A DNA stretch of 64,000 nt from Prochlorococcus sp. AG-412-P08 (GCA_003214695.1 QCLI01000001.1:62001-126000), one strand, 5' to 3'; counted from the stretch's first letter, positions 17,146 to 26,680 are shown. Notes: generated by a model from the letters alone, not told the origin. Program-made: numbers and translations.

Positions 17146-19392
17146 TTAAAATTGAATTGGGTCAGGATCAATAGACAAGCTAACTCCTTTTGCAAGACAT
17201 CCCCAGATCCCCCCCCCCAACGGCAAAGGCAATGGACTTAACGCAGGGCCATGAAGCAAAATTTGCCAACGACTCTTCCCTGCTACTCGCTCCACCAAGG
17301 CAGGGGAAGGTCCTAGGAGCATCCAACCTTCGGAATTACATTCAGGTCTTATATATTCAGCCACAGCAGTTGCTGAAGTCGCAGTCAATGAAGCAGAATA
17401 CCCGGACAAACGAAGCAAGCAGGCTCTGCTATAAGGGAGCAATCCTGAAGATCGGCGAAGCTTAGATTCTTTCTTGAGAAAGTCCTCATAGCTTCCATCT
17501 ATAAGGTGAACAATTACGGGATGGGAGGGAGAATAAGTTTGTACAAGCACTTTCCCAGGTCTTTCACCTCGCCCAGCACGACCAGCCAATTGCATAAAAA
17601 GCTGCAAGGCTTGCTCTTCTGCAAAGAAGTCAGGCCGATGTAGCAACCCATCTGCAGCAAGAACGACAGCAAGAGTAACTTTTGGTAAATCCATTCCCTT
17701 CGCAAGCATTTGCGTACCTATCAGTACATCCGCCTCTCCTGCGGCAAATTGTGCAAGTAGACGTCGATGTCCATCACGCCCCCTGGTTGTGTCTCTGTCA
17801 AAGCGCAGCAACCTCAACCCTTCAAGTTCTGCCTCTAAGTGCTCTAAAACACGTTGAGTTCCAGCTCCAAAAGGTTTAAAAGCATTTGAACCACATTGAA
17901 TACATCTAAATCCAATATTTGTACGATAGTCACACCAATGGCACCGCAACCATTGATAACCTTTAGAAAATTGATGAACAGTTAAAGAAACATCGCAATT
18001 CGGACATTGAACGACATCCCCACAGCTACGACAACTTAAGAAACTACTATATCCCCTTCTAGGCACCAAGATAACTGCCTGCTCCTTTGATTCTTTCAAT
18101 ACAGAAAGCTTGTCAAGCAATGGTCTACTTAACAAGCGTCTATGTCCGTCCGACAATTCCTGACGCATATCTACAACAACAACATCTGGCAATGGCTTAT
18201 CCGCAATCCGACGCGTAAGTCTAGCTAAAGCAATCGCCCCTTCGGGAGCAAGATTACTCCAAGTCACCATTGAAGGGGTCGCACTACCTAAAACAACTCT
18301 TGCACCAGTTTTTTTCGCACGATCTAAGGCCAACTCTCTTGCATGGTAACAAGGCATTGGAGATTCCTGCTTATAAGAGCTGTCATGCTCTTCATCAAGG
18401 ACTATTAGACCCAATGGAAGCAATGGGAGAAAAATTGACGAGCGTGTACCAACAACAACAAGAGGTTCCTTAGTCGCTAGAATCTGACGCCAAGTACTAA
18501 TCCTTTGTCTCTCCAAGCAACCACTATGATACTCAAGAACTTTCTCTCCAAAGCGTCTTACAAAACGGTCAACTAATTGAGGAATCAGTCCAATCTCTGG
18601 TGTAAGGATCAAGCAATGTCGGCCTTTAGAGAGTTCTTTCGCTACCATCTGTAGATATACTTCCGTTTTACCTGAGCCAGTTATTCCCCAGAGAAGAAGA
18701 GCTGACCCAGGAGGTTGTTTCTCGAATATCTGCAATGCATCTCTTTGCTCATTTGTAAGACAACATCTTGATTTATCATTAGAAGAAGGCTCAACAACTC
18801 CTAGCGAGGCCTTTTCCTTTTTTTGAAACTCAAGGCGTTTTTCCCGATCAACAAGAGAATTCTTAAGGCAGTTTTTTAAAAATGCAGACGAGAATCCACT
18901 TAATAGAAGTTTTTTTTGCCAAGTTCCACCACCTTCCTTTAAAAGAAACTTGCGCAATTCTTCTTGCCGAAAAGATAATTTTCTTGAAGAAGTATTCGAA
19001 TCATTCAAAAAAATCCACCAAAAACTCTTTTGATCAATTGTTCTTTTCTTTACCTGCCCTAACCAACCAGGTGGCAAAGCAGCTTTAAGCATCTTATAGG
19101 GGCTGACATGACACTTAGCAGCTATTGATTCTATCCATTCTCTCCAAATATGATCAACGGCTGCTTTTTGTATAAGCCCTTCAACATTGGTCAAAGTAAA
19201 CCTACTTTTACAATTCTCGGAAGACAGGATTGGATCTTTAACTTTAACCACAAGTCCATGCATCGGTCTCCCCTTTAAGGTCACAAGAACAATGTCACCT
19301 ACATCTATTCCGAATCCCTTCCCATCACCATAGGTAAAACATCGGCCTTCCCTGCCTACATCAAGCCATACATCTATTTCCTTAATGCCCAT
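17146..19392 (-). CDS. priA: Primosomal helicase PriA
   Basis: PriA recognises stalled forks and reloads the replisome. The 748-residue product has an N-terminal DNA-binding region and then the helicase core: Walker A GITGSGKT (near 234-241), the DEEH box (near 333) and later helicase motifs such as QMLAKGMDLPKVTL. An eight-cysteine zinc module is inserted at about residues 455-500 (CRSCGDVVQCPNC, RCHWCDY, CIQCGS). A run of ten G on the coding strand (complement 17209-17218) encodes GGG about 20 codons before the end. The frame after it still matches the family tail (SLSIDPDPIQF), so the gene is intact. Confidence 0.95.
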   Translation of the reverse strand: MGIKEIDVWLDVGREGRCFTYGDGKGFGIDVGDIVLVTLKGRPMHGLVVKVKDPILSSENCKSRFTLTNVEGLIQKAAVDHIWREWIESIAAKCHVSPYKMLKAALPPGWLGQVKKRTIDQKSFWWIFLNDSNTSSRKLSFRQEELRKFLLKEGGGTWQKKLLLSGFSSAFLKNCLKNSLVDREKRLEFQKKEKASLGVVEPSSNDKSRCCLTNEQRDALQIFEKQPPGSALLLWGITGSGKTEVYLQMVAKELSKGRHCLILTPEIGLIPQLVDRFVRRFGEKVLEYHSGCLERQRISTWRQILATKEPLVVVGTRSSIFLPLLPLGLIVLDEEHDSSYKQESPMPCYHARELALDRAKKTGARVVLGSATPSMVTWSNLAPEGAIALARLTRRIADKPLPDVVVVDMRQELSDGHRRLLSRPLLDKLSVLKESKEQAVILVPRRGYSSFLSCRSCGDVVQCPNCDVSLTVHQFSKGYQWLRCHWCDYRTNIGFRCIQCGSNAFKPFGAGTQRVLEHLEAELEGLRLLRFDRDTTRGRDGHRRLLAQFAAGEADVLIGTQMLAKGMDLPKVTLAVVLAADGLLHRPDFFAEEQALQLFMQLAGRAGRGERPGKVLVQTYSPSHPVIVHLIDGSYEDFLKKESKLRRSSGLLPYSRACLLRLSGYSASLTATSATAVAEYIRPECNSEGWMLLGPSPALVERVAGKSRWQILLHGPALSPLPLPLGGGIWGCLAKGVSLSIDPDPIQF
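17209..17218 (-). repeat. Ten-G homopolymer inside priA
   Basis: Ten consecutive C on the given strand form a G10 run in the coding sense near the 3' end of priA. It is conspicuous in an AT-rich genome and is a possible slippage site. Confidence 0.85.
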
Positions 19393-19770
19393 AGAAAAAC
19401 AGTTGCCTACTTCAGAAAATTTTCATAAACTTAAGGAGTGCAGCATTTTGCTGCTATCTGAACAATACAGAATTCTGTTCAGAGGGAAGGTAAGAAGCTT
19501 GACCAGAGGGGAAGTCCTCAAAAAAGGTTAGGCCTGCCTAAGAAAGCCCCTAACAATTCTGTAGACACCAGAAAGACCTTTTTCAATTTCACAATTTCAT
19601 ACTGGGTTTTTCCTATTTTCAATAGAGACATTTACCAATTAGAGGTTATTTGATTTTTATTTTTGAAATTAGGAATCGTCAATCTTCGATAAATTGTGAT
19701 TGAAACTAAGGAGCAGTTAAGTCAATAACCAATTTCAACGAGATTTTTTGTCCTTTTGTGAATCTTTCAA
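19393..19770. other. Structured 378-base gap upstream of rpoD
   Basis: No open frame is convincing here. The left part is rich in dyads. GCAGCA-TTT-TGCTGC lies at 19440-19454. CTGAACA...TGTTCAG at 19458-19482 contains the palindrome CAGAATTCTG. GAGG...CCTC lies at 19506-19519. TTAGGC-CT-GCCTAA at 19528-19541 competes with GTTAGG...CCTAAC at 19527-19554. This could be the leader of rpoD or a small RNA. The right part, from about 19600, is plain AT-rich sequence where the rpoD promoter is expected. Confidence 0.5.
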
Positions 19771-21054
19771 ATGACCCCTGTCACCTCTTCAACAGCTGTT
19801 GCCAAGGAAAAATCCAAAGCAACTAAATCAAAGAAAACAGTTACAAGTGAAGTTAGTAAAAAAAATACTAAGTCGAAGAGCTCTTCTCCCAAGAAATCAA
19901 AGGAAAAAGCTATTTCAACTTCATTTAACACCCCTAAAGCTGAGCAAAACCTAGAACTTGCTGCTGATCAACTTTTAAGTGCAAATGAAGGGGAAAATCC
20001 AGGCAATTCAACCCTAGACATACAAACCGATCCACTCCTTGGCGACATAACTGATCAAGAAGCAAGAGAGAAAGCACTTGCGAGCATCAAGCTAGGGCCT
20101 AAAGGAGTCTATACAGAAGACTCTATAAGAGTTTATTTGCAAGAAATTGGCAGGATCAGGTTGCTTAGACCTGATGAAGAAATTGAACTTGCAAGAAAAA
20201 TAGCCGATCTTCTCCACTTGGAAGAACTAGCTATTCAGTTTGAAAGTGAGCATGGTCATGAGCCTTCAAAGAAAGAATGGGCTGCCTTAGTCAATATGCC
20301 AATGGCAAGATTCCGACGAAGATTAATGCTTGCTAGGCGTGCAAAAGAAAAAATGGTCCAATCGAATCTCAGATTAGTTGTTTCAATCGCAAAGAAATAT
20401 ATGAACAGAGGGCTTTCATTTCAAGATCTAATACAAGAAGGAAGTCTTGGCTTAATTCGTGCGGCAGAAAAGTTTGATCATGAAAAAGGTTATAAGTTTT
20501 CGACTTATGCAACCTGGTGGATTCGTCAAGCAATAACAAGAGCAATTGCAGATCAAAGTCGCACAATTAGATTGCCAGTTCATCTCTACGAAACTATTTC
20601 ACGAATCAAAAAAACAACCAAAGTTCTTAGCCAGGAGTTTGGAAGAAAACCAAGTGAAGAAGAAATTGCAGAAAGCATGGAAATGACCATTGAAAAACTG
20701 CGTTTTATAGCTAAAAGTGCACAGCTCCCAATTTCATTAGAGACTCCTATAGGAAAAGAAGAGGATTCGCGTTTAGGGGATTTCATTGAATCTGATTCTG
20801 AGAACCCAGAGCTAGATGTTGCAAAAACCCTTCTCAGAGAAGATTTAGAAGGTGTTCTCGCCACTCTTAGTCCTAGAGAAAGAGATGTATTAAGGTTGCG
20901 GTATGGCCTTGATGATGGCCGAATGAAAACTCTTGAAGAGATTGGGCAAATCTTTGATGTAACAAGAGAACGCATCCGGCAAATTGAAGCAAAAGCATTA
21001 CGCAAGCTTCGCCACCCAAACCGCAATGGTGTTCTCAAGGAATACATCAAATAA
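19771..21054 (+). CDS. rpoD: Principal sigma factor RpoD (group 1 sigma-70)
   Basis: This 427-residue protein is the housekeeping sigma factor. A Lys/Ser-rich N-terminal tail of about 70 residues precedes region 1.2 ([16 protein letters not shown], near 118). Region 2 has [16 protein letters not shown] and [17 protein letters not shown] for core binding and -10 recognition. Region 3 follows, then region 4 with the -35 helix-turn-helix near residues 390-417 ([20 protein letters not shown]). All regions of a group 1 sigma are intact. The start is the ATG at 19771. It has a long structured upstream gap, which suggests its own regulated promoter. Confidence 0.95.
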   Translation: MTPVTSSTAVAKEKSKATKSKKTVTSEVSKKNTKSKSSSPKKSKEKAISTSFNTPKAEQNLELAADQLLSANEGENPGNSTLDIQTDPLLGDITDQEAREKALASIKLGPKGVYTEDSIRVYLQEIGRIRLLRPDEEIELARKIADLLHLEELAIQFESEHGHEPSKKEWAALVNMPMARFRRRLMLARRAKEKMVQSNLRLVVSIAKKYMNRGLSFQDLIQEGSLGLIRAAEKFDHEKGYKFSTYATWWIRQAITRAIADQSRTIRLPVHLYETISRIKKTTKVLSQEFGRKPSEEEIAESMEMTIEKLRFIAKSAQLPISLETPIGKEEDSRLGDFIESDSENPELDVAKTLLREDLEGVLATLSPRERDVLRLRYGLDDGRMKTLEEIGQIFDVTRERIRQIEAKALRKLRHPNRNGVLKEYIK

Positions 21055-21164
21055 ATCCAAGCTTCAAAAGGATAGAACCAAGCATCAGACTAATAAAGTA
21101 TGACGAAGAGCTTTCCATAAGGTCAGGTCACATGAGTAAGGTAAGAAAGTAATAGAAATTCCTA

Positions 21165-22112
21165 ATGGCTCTAGACCAATTGCGTATTGCCTCACGACGC
21201 AGCCAATTAGCCATGGTCCAAACTAATTGGGTAAAGGGAGAGCTTGAGAAGGCATGCCCCAACATGGATATTTCAGTAGAAGCTATGGCCACCCAAGGCG
21301 ATAAGATTCTTGATGTAGCCCTAGCAAAAATCGGTGACAAAGGGCTTTTCACAAAAGAACTTGAAGCTCAAATGCTTGTTGACCGTGCTGATATAGCAGT
21401 GCATTCCTTAAAAGATCTACCTACCAATCTTCCTGAAGGATTAATGCTTGGCTGCATTACTAAGAGAGAGGACCCAGCTGATGCATTAGTTGTAAATGAG
21501 AAATTCAAGGAACATCAATTAAATAGTCTCCCTGAAGGCTCAATTGTAGGGACAAGCTCTTTACGCCGCTTAGCGCAACTTAGGTATCACTATCCTCACT
21601 TGATTTTCAAAGACGTTCGTGGCAATGTCATTACAAGATTAGAGAAGCTAGATGCTGGTAATTACGATTGCTTGATCCTTGCTGCGGCAGGTTTATCAAG
21701 ACTAGGTTTTGGAGATCGCATACACCAATTAATTCCTAGTGATATATCGCTTCATGCAGTAGGTCAGGGAGCATTAGGAATAGAATGCGTACAAGGGAAA
21801 GAAGATGTACTAGACATTATTAAAGTACTAGAACATCAGGAAACATCCCAACGATGTCTTGCAGAGAGGTCCTTCCTTAGAGAACTTGAAGGGGGATGTC
21901 AAGTTCCTATTGGTGTAAATAGCAAACTAGAAGGTGAAAAATTAATACTTACTGGTATGGTTGCAAGCCTCGACGGGCAAAAGTTAATACGAGATAAAGC
22001 AAGCGGATCAAGATCTAGCCCAGAGAAAATTGGGATAGATCTTGCAAATGCTCTTAAAGCTCAAGGCGCAATGGAAATATTAGAAGATATCTTCAAAGAA
22101 GCGAGAAAATAG
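21165..22112 (+). CDS. hemC: Hydroxymethylbilane synthase (porphobilinogen deaminase)
   Basis: HemC links four porphobilinogen units into hydroxymethylbilane on the path to heme, chlorophyll and corrinoids. The 315-residue product shows the N-terminal [13 protein letters not shown], the substrate-binding SLKDLPT and GTSSLRR boxes, and the dipyrromethane-attachment cysteine in EGGCQVPIG (C245). Everything expected is present. It lies 110 bases after rpoD on the same strand, an order I recall in other picocyanobacteria. It connects with hemL and the ctaA/ctaB and cob genes elsewhere in the window. Confidence 0.96.
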   Translation: MALDQLRIASRRSQLAMVQTNWVKGELEKACPNMDISVEAMATQGDKILDVALAKIGDKGLFTKELEAQMLVDRADIAVHSLKDLPTNLPEGLMLGCITKREDPADALVVNEKFKEHQLNSLPEGSIVGTSSLRRLAQLRYHYPHLIFKDVRGNVITRLEKLDAGNYDCLILAAAGLSRLGFGDRIHQLIPSDISLHAVGQGALGIECVQGKEDVLDIIKVLEHQETSQRCLAERSFLRELEGGCQVPIGVNSKLEGEKLILTGMVASLDGQKLIRDKASGSRSSPEKIGIDLANALKAQGAMEILEDIFKEARK

Positions 22113-22120
22113 AAGGTAAC

Positions 22121-22708
22121 TTAATCAACTAAATTTGGATCTATTTCAGAAAGGTATCTACTCTCACAAGATTTAATTATCTCGACTGCTTTTTCTATTC
22201 CAAAAAATCCATTCACAGTACAAGTCCCTGGTTTCTTAAGATCTTTGTAATGCTCCCAATAATAAGTAGTTTCCTTAATCCAGTGCTCACCAAGCATTTC
22301 AAAACTAATTATATGATCAAATCGTTTATCATCAGCAATTACGGCGATTACTTTATCATCAACCTCTCCACCATCATCGAAAGTCATAATTCCAATAATT
22401 CTCGCCTCAACGATTGATCCAGGTACTAATGGCTCTGTGACACCAACAATCTCTATGTCCAAAGGATCACCATCTTCATCCCATGTTCTAGGGATACATC
22501 CATATGCAAATGGATAAGCCAAAGATGAGTAACCTACTCGATCAAGCTTTAAGTGCCCAGTTTCAGTAATTAATTCGTATTTATTGATTGTATTAGAGTT
22601 GAGTTCAATAATCGTATTAACTCTTAAGGCACCTTCATCAGCAAATGCAGGTAATACATGCAGCAAATTTGGCATACTGCGACTAGGAGCCTGATCAAGA
22701 TTAGCCAT
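22121..22708 (-). CDS. ppa: Inorganic pyrophosphatase, family I, complete active site
   Basis: This is the second family I pyrophosphatase gene in the window. From the ATG at 22708 (a TTG three codons earlier is less likely) the product is 195 residues. It has KYEL (K43), the full signature D79-G-D81-P-L-D84, the metal loop with D111/D112, D117/D118 and K119, and HYKDL with Y154-K155, so every position lost in the copy at 6464 is kept here. It has an N-terminal extension of about 25 residues. I infer that this copy carries the main activity. It is convergent with hemC. Confidence 0.9.
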   Translation of the reverse strand: MANLDQAPSRSMPNLLHVLPAFADEGALRVNTIIELNSNTINKYELITETGHLKLDRVGYSSLAYPFAYGCIPRTWDEDGDPLDIEIVGVTEPLVPGSIVEARIIGIMTFDDGGEVDDKVIAVIADDKRFDHIISFEMLGEHWIKETTYYWEHYKDLKKPGTCTVNGFFGIEKAVEIIKSCESRYLSEIDPNLVD

Positions 22709-22734
22709 AGCTATCAATAATTTTGTGTTTTATC

Positions 22735-24276
22735 CTAAGAGGTACAAGTAAGCATGTTTACCTTCTTCTCCAAATAATTGAGGAATGCATGACTTGAAAG
22801 AGCTTTTCCAGTAACTTCTTTAACCAATTTCTCAGCATTAACCTTCCGACCAAAAACATGCACTTCTTCCCTTAACCATTTGAGCAACTTTGACTCTTTG
22901 CCATCTCTAATGCATTGGCCAAGAGGATCTTCACTTTTGATTCCTTCAAAATTAAGTGCGCTAGCCATAGCTTCAGAAAGTTGGGCACTAATGAGATGAC
23001 CAAGCAAATAAGAAGGGAAATAGCCAAATGCTCCTTCACTCCAGTGAACATCTTGCAAACATCCTTCTGCATCATTAGAAGGAGTCACTCCAAGAAGCTC
23101 TTTATATCTCTTGTTCCACTCATTAGGTAGATCCCAAACATCAAGTCCCTGCTCAAGTAAAGCAATCTCAAGGTCAGTCCTAATTAGGATATGCATTCCA
23201 TAGCTGAGCTCATCAGCTTCTACTCGATTCAAACCTGGTGCTAATGGGTTCATCAATTTCCATAGATCTAAACCATTACTTACTGGAGCCCCTTCATTAG
23301 CAAAATACTTCCAGAATCTATTTGAGAAATCTCTACTGCGTGCAACTCTATTTTCCCAGAATAATGATTGACTTTCATGAACAGCCATAGAAGTTGCTTG
23401 CCCTAAAGGCCATCCAAACCATTGATGACTCTGAGAAGGGAGACCTTGTTCATAAAGAGAATGCCCCCATTCATGCGCTGTAGCAAGGAAACAAGAGAAT
23501 GGCTGGCCTTTAACAACTCGAGAAGTCAATCGGAAATCTTTAGGACCAAGGGTAATTGAGAAGGGGTGCGGAGATCGTCCTAAAGAAGTGATATTTTCAT
23601 CTCGCCCCCATTCATTCAATAAACGTTCACAGAGCTTGTGCTGAGATTTCACATCTAAGTCCCAGCCGCCGAGTTTCAAATGGGAACATGGCTTCAAGTC
23701 ATTTATTAAAGAAGGCAACCGATCCTTTAAAGGATTGAATAATTCATTCAAACGCTTAATTGTCAAATCAGGTTCAAAAGGTTGAGCAAGTGTTTCCCAG
23801 CAACTACGTGGTTCATCAAGCTGCCTTGATTGTTCCTGTCTAAGCTCAATTAATTTTTTAAGTGCAGGAGCAAATTTCTTATAATCGTTATCTGATTTAG
23901 CTGCCTGCCAAAGTGAATAGCCATCAGTTTGTGCAGTAGCCAAATGAACAACCAATTGAGAATCAAGCCTCTTTTGCCGATTCAATTCCAAACTTAAAAG
24001 ATCTAAATTTCGTTTCCTTTCATTAATCTCCTTTATATCCAGAGACGTTTCTTTTTGTAATTCAGTTGATGCTTCTAAAATCAAATCTTCAAATTCATGA
24101 CTACTTTGTCTCAAATGCAAAAGCTTTGCCAAAAGACTTAATTGCTCTCCTCTCCAAGGTGCAGCCGCAGTAGGCATCACAGTGTTTTGGTCCCAATAAA
24201 GGGTGCTATGGATTGATCCAAGAAGTTGCGTATCTCGAAGGTATTGACCCAATCTGAGCCAAATAGTACTAGTCAA
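22735..24276 (-). CDS. Thermostable carboxypeptidase Taq family (M32 metallopeptidase)
   Basis: M32 enzymes are zinc carboxypeptidases that trim C-terminal residues from peptides. The 513-residue protein has the usual family length, mainly helical composition, the zinc-binding HEWGH at residues 268-272 and the downstream family boxes around HESQSLFWEN and RVEADELSYGMH. It appears cytoplasmic, with no signal sequence. It lies 26 bases upstream of the second pyrophosphatase gene on the same strand and may be co-transcribed with it. A 337-base gap with a strong palindrome separates it from the divergent YjbQ gene. Confidence 0.93.
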   Translation of the reverse strand: MTSTIWLRLGQYLRDTQLLGSIHSTLYWDQNTVMPTAAAPWRGEQLSLLAKLLHLRQSSHEFEDLILEASTELQKETSLDIKEINERKRNLDLLSLELNRQKRLDSQLVVHLATAQTDGYSLWQAAKSDNDYKKFAPALKKLIELRQEQSRQLDEPRSCWETLAQPFEPDLTIKRLNELFNPLKDRLPSLINDLKPCSHLKLGGWDLDVKSQHKLCERLLNEWGRDENITSLGRSPHPFSITLGPKDFRLTSRVVKGQPFSCFLATAHEWGHSLYEQGLPSQSHQWFGWPLGQATSMAVHESQSLFWENRVARSRDFSNRFWKYFANEGAPVSNGLDLWKLMNPLAPGLNRVEADELSYGMHILIRTDLEIALLEQGLDVWDLPNEWNKRYKELLGVTPSNDAEGCLQDVHWSEGAFGYFPSYLLGHLISAQLSEAMASALNFEGIKSEDPLGQCIRDGKESKLLKWLREEVHVFGRKVNAEKLVKEVTGKALSSHAFLNYLEKKVNMLTCTS

Positions 24277-24613
24277 TGATTTACAAAGTTATTTAGATCA
24301 GCCTAATATCCTCTTCATTAAAAGAGTTACAAGTTTGAGTGTTTATAAGTTATTGATATCCAGCGAACATGCTTCAGAAGAGATTTATAATGAATCAAAG
24401 GTTTAACTGATTGGAAAATTTTGGAGACATAGTGAGCTTTGTCAGTTCACAAAGATCACTTTCTCAAACATTTATTAATAACCTCACTCCTTAAATTTTA
24501 CAGCTCTTCTAATTCGAAAGACTTCTTCATTACAAGTAATTGCTATACCAAGAAGATTAATTATTAATATAAGCAAGGCTTGCTTATATTTTGAGAATAT
24601 ATAGAGCAGAAAA
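24277..24613. other. Divergent promoter gap containing a long palindrome
   Basis: This 337-base gap separates the divergent carboxypeptidase and YjbQ-family genes. I see no open frame with support. Apart from the palindrome at 24566-24590, listed separately, it is AT-rich and without clear repeats. Promoters for both genes should be here. Confidence 0.5.
24566..24590. promoter_or_regulatory. 25-bp perfect palindrome before the YjbQ gene
   Basis: AATATAAGCAAG and CTTGCTTATATT are exact inverted repeats of 12 bases around a single central G. The site ends 23 bases before the GTG start at 24614. The one-base centre and length fit a dimeric repressor operator at least as well as an RNA hairpin. 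No T-run follows, so it does not look like a terminator. Confidence 0.6.
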
Positions 24614-25087
24614 GTGGAGCAACTTACCGCTGAGTTATCGATCAGAACCAAAGGAGAAGGTTTTACTGATATCACAAAGACATTAAACAAATGGATCAAA
24701 GAAAATAAAATAAAGCAAGGCATTTTAGTTTTAACATCAAAACATACAAGTTGTAGCCTTATAATCAATGAGAATGCAGATCCAAGAGTATTAAAAGATC
24801 TTTCGGCTTATATGAAAGCAATTGTTCCAGAATTATCCTTTAAAAGTATCTCAGGAGAGAGTAAAGCACAAAGATACCTTCATGCTGAAGAAGGTGTTGA
24901 TGATATGCCTGCACATATACGTACAACACTGACATGTACATCTTTGACTATGAGCATTAAAGACACATGCCTTGATCTTGGAACTTGGCAGGCTATTTAT
25001 CTTTGGGAGCATCGATACACAAAGAAAGATAGGGTAATTGGTCTTCATTCAATTGCTGAGAAAATAACGGCTAAGGAAATGTATTGA
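24614..25087 (+). CDS. YjbQ/UPF0047-family protein
   Basis: The 157-residue product is of the YjbQ (UPF0047) family, small trimeric proteins of which some show weak thiamine-phosphate synthase activity. Family marks are the KQGILVLTSKHTSCSLIINENADP stretch, whose SKHTSC box is typical, the DMPAHIRTTL box with its histidine, and a late LGTWQAIYLWEHR. It begins with GTG at 24614. The strong palindrome just upstream suggests specific control. No thiamine gene is adjacent, so the cellular role is open. Confidence 0.85.
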   Translation: MEQLTAELSIRTKGEGFTDITKTLNKWIKENKIKQGILVLTSKHTSCSLIINENADPRVLKDLSAYMKAIVPELSFKSISGESKAQRYLHAEEGVDDMPAHIRTTLTCTSLTMSIKDTCLDLGTWQAIYLWEHRYTKKDRVIGLHSIAEKITAKEMY

Positions 25088-25267
25088 CCTAATAGTTTTT
25101 AATCAATCATGGTAAGAAAAACTCCAAGCTCTTTAGAATAGTCAGCTATAACGATCTAAACTCAAGTGTCTCTAAAAACAGTGGCTTAAAAGCCAAAAAC
25201 GACTTACTTATTGATCCTATCCATGACATTACTAGTCAAGTCTAGAAAAACACCTTAGATTATTACT

Positions 25268-25564
25268 ATGGAAACTAAGCTTTTGACACTGAAAGAACTC
25301 CAAGATTCATCCCATCTAATACCCGACTGGGAGTTACTTAATTCTAGGATTAGAAAAACTTTTCAATTCCGAAATTTCATTGATGCTTTTGGCTTTATGA
25401 CAAAAGTAGCCATAATCTCTGAATCACTTTGCCATCACCCAGAATGGAAAAATGTTTACTCTGAAGTGACTATTGACTTGACCACACATGAGTTAAATGG
25501 GATAAGTAATCTTGATTTAGAACTTGCTAAATCCATAGATGAAATAATAAAAAATAAACCTTAA
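25268..25564 (+). CDS. phhB: Pterin-4a-carbinolamine dehydratase
   Basis: This family dehydrates 4a-hydroxy-tetrahydropterin and recycles pterin cofactors. The 98-residue protein has the expected size and the active-site box CHHPEWKNVYSEVTIDLTTH, with the His-His pair and later histidine of the family. It starts the tight run phhB-cobW-futB: 36 bases separate it from the CobW gene. Picocyanobacteria are not known to me to have a pterin-dependent aromatic hydroxylase, so a link to the metal genes or to folate/molybdopterin side reactions is possible but inferred. Confidence 0.88.
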   Translation: METKLLTLKELQDSSHLIPDWELLNSRIRKTFQFRNFIDAFGFMTKVAIISESLCHHPEWKNVYSEVTIDLTTHELNGISNLDLELAKSIDEIIKNKP

Positions 25565-25600
25565 AATTACTTCAAATTATTAGATCTACTAAACATAAAA

Positions 25601-26680
25601 ATGAAAGATTTATCAAGGGCAAGTGAAATTTCAAAAGAGCAAGAGCAGATCCCAGTTACTATCGTCACTGGCTTTCTAGGATCAGGAAAAACAACATTGC
25701 TCAACCATATTCTTCAAAATCAAAAAGGAATAAGAACAGCCGTTCTGGTAAATGAATTTGGTGAAATAGGTATTGATAATGATTTAATTGTTACTACCAG
25801 CGAAGATATGGTTGAGTTAAATAATGGCTGTATATGCTGTTCAATAAATGGGGAATTACTTGAGGCAGTAGAAAATATAATCGAGAAGAAAAAAGAAATT
25901 GATTATATTATTGTAGAGACAACAGGCTTAGCAGACCCTCTACCAATTGCTATGACATTTATTGGTAGCGAATTAAAAGAGCGAACTCGACTTGACTCAA
26001 TTATTACTGTTATTGATGCAGAAAACTTTAATAATACTTTCCTCGAAAGTGAAGTTTGTAAATCTCAAATAATAAATGGTGACATTCTAGTAATAAATAA
26101 ATGTGATCTTATCGCAGAGGGGAAAGTTAAGGACTTGGAAGATCAGATCTCAATGATAAAAAAAGATCCCAGAATATTAAAAAGTAAGCATGGAGAAGTT
26201 CCTCTTCCTCTTCTGTTAAGTGTTGGTCTTTTTGAATCTGACAATCTTCAGACTCAACAATATTCTCAAAAGGTCTCTGAGAATATTTCAAAGGAAGATG
26301 CTGATCAGGGTAATTACGATCATGAGCATCATCACGATCATGAGCATCATCACGATCATGAGCATCGTCACGATATAGAAGGGTATACCTCACTTTCTTT
26401 CAAATCTGATGGTCCTTTTTCACTTAGAAAGTTTCAGAGCTTCCTGGACAATCAATTACCTTCTTCTGTTTTCAGAGCTAAAGGAATAATTTGGTTCAAT
26501 GAAAGTGAGAAAAAGTATATTTTTCATCTTGCTGGGAAGCGATTTACGATTGATGACAGCGAATGGCTTGATGAAAGGAAAAATCAACTTGTTTTAATTG
26601 GCAAAGACCTTAATCACGAATTAATAAAGAAACAACTTCAATCTTGTGTCGCTAAAAGCAAAGGGGAAGGGTTTGCTTAA
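25601..26680 (+). CDS. CobW/COG0523-family GTPase metallochaperone
   Basis: COG0523 proteins are GTPases that hand metals, often zinc or cobalt, to client enzymes. The 359-residue protein has Walker A GFLGSGKTTLL (near 25-35), the metal-binding CICCSI, a GTPase NKCDL box and the C-terminal CobW_C domain. Residues 241-258 are three copies of a six-residue His-rich unit (HEHHHD type), encoded by three 18-base repeats. Which metal it handles is not shown. It overlaps the iron permease gene, which argues for translational coupling and a joint trace-metal role. Confidence 0.9.
   Translation: MKDLSRASEISKEQEQIPVTIVTGFLGSGKTTLLNHILQNQKGIRTAVLVNEFGEIGIDNDLIVTTSEDMVELNNGCICCSINGELLEAVENIIEKKKEIDYIIVETTGLADPLPIAMTFIGSELKERTRLDSIITVIDAENFNNTFLESEVCKSQIINGDILVINKCDLIAEGKVKDLEDQISMIKKDPRILKSKHGEVPLPLLLSVGLFESDNLQTQQYSQKVSENISKEDADQGNYDHEHHHDHEHHHDHEHRHDIEGYTSLSFKSDGPFSLRKFQSFLDNQLPSSVFRAKGIIWFNESEKKYIFHLAGKRFTIDDSEWLDERKNQLVLIGKDLNHELIKKQLQSCVAKSKGEGFA
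26321..26374 (+). repeat. Three tandem 18-base repeats encoding a His-rich loop
   Basis: The unit CATGAGCATCATCACGAT occurs at 26321-26338 and 26339-26356 exactly, and at 26357-26374 with one base changed. It encodes HEHHHD and could expand or contract without breaking the frame. Confidence 0.95.

Noticed and set aside
20586-21050. 154-codon open frame on the minus strand
   Set aside because: Antisense to the conserved rpoD C-terminus; Ser/Arg-rich shadow with no motif.
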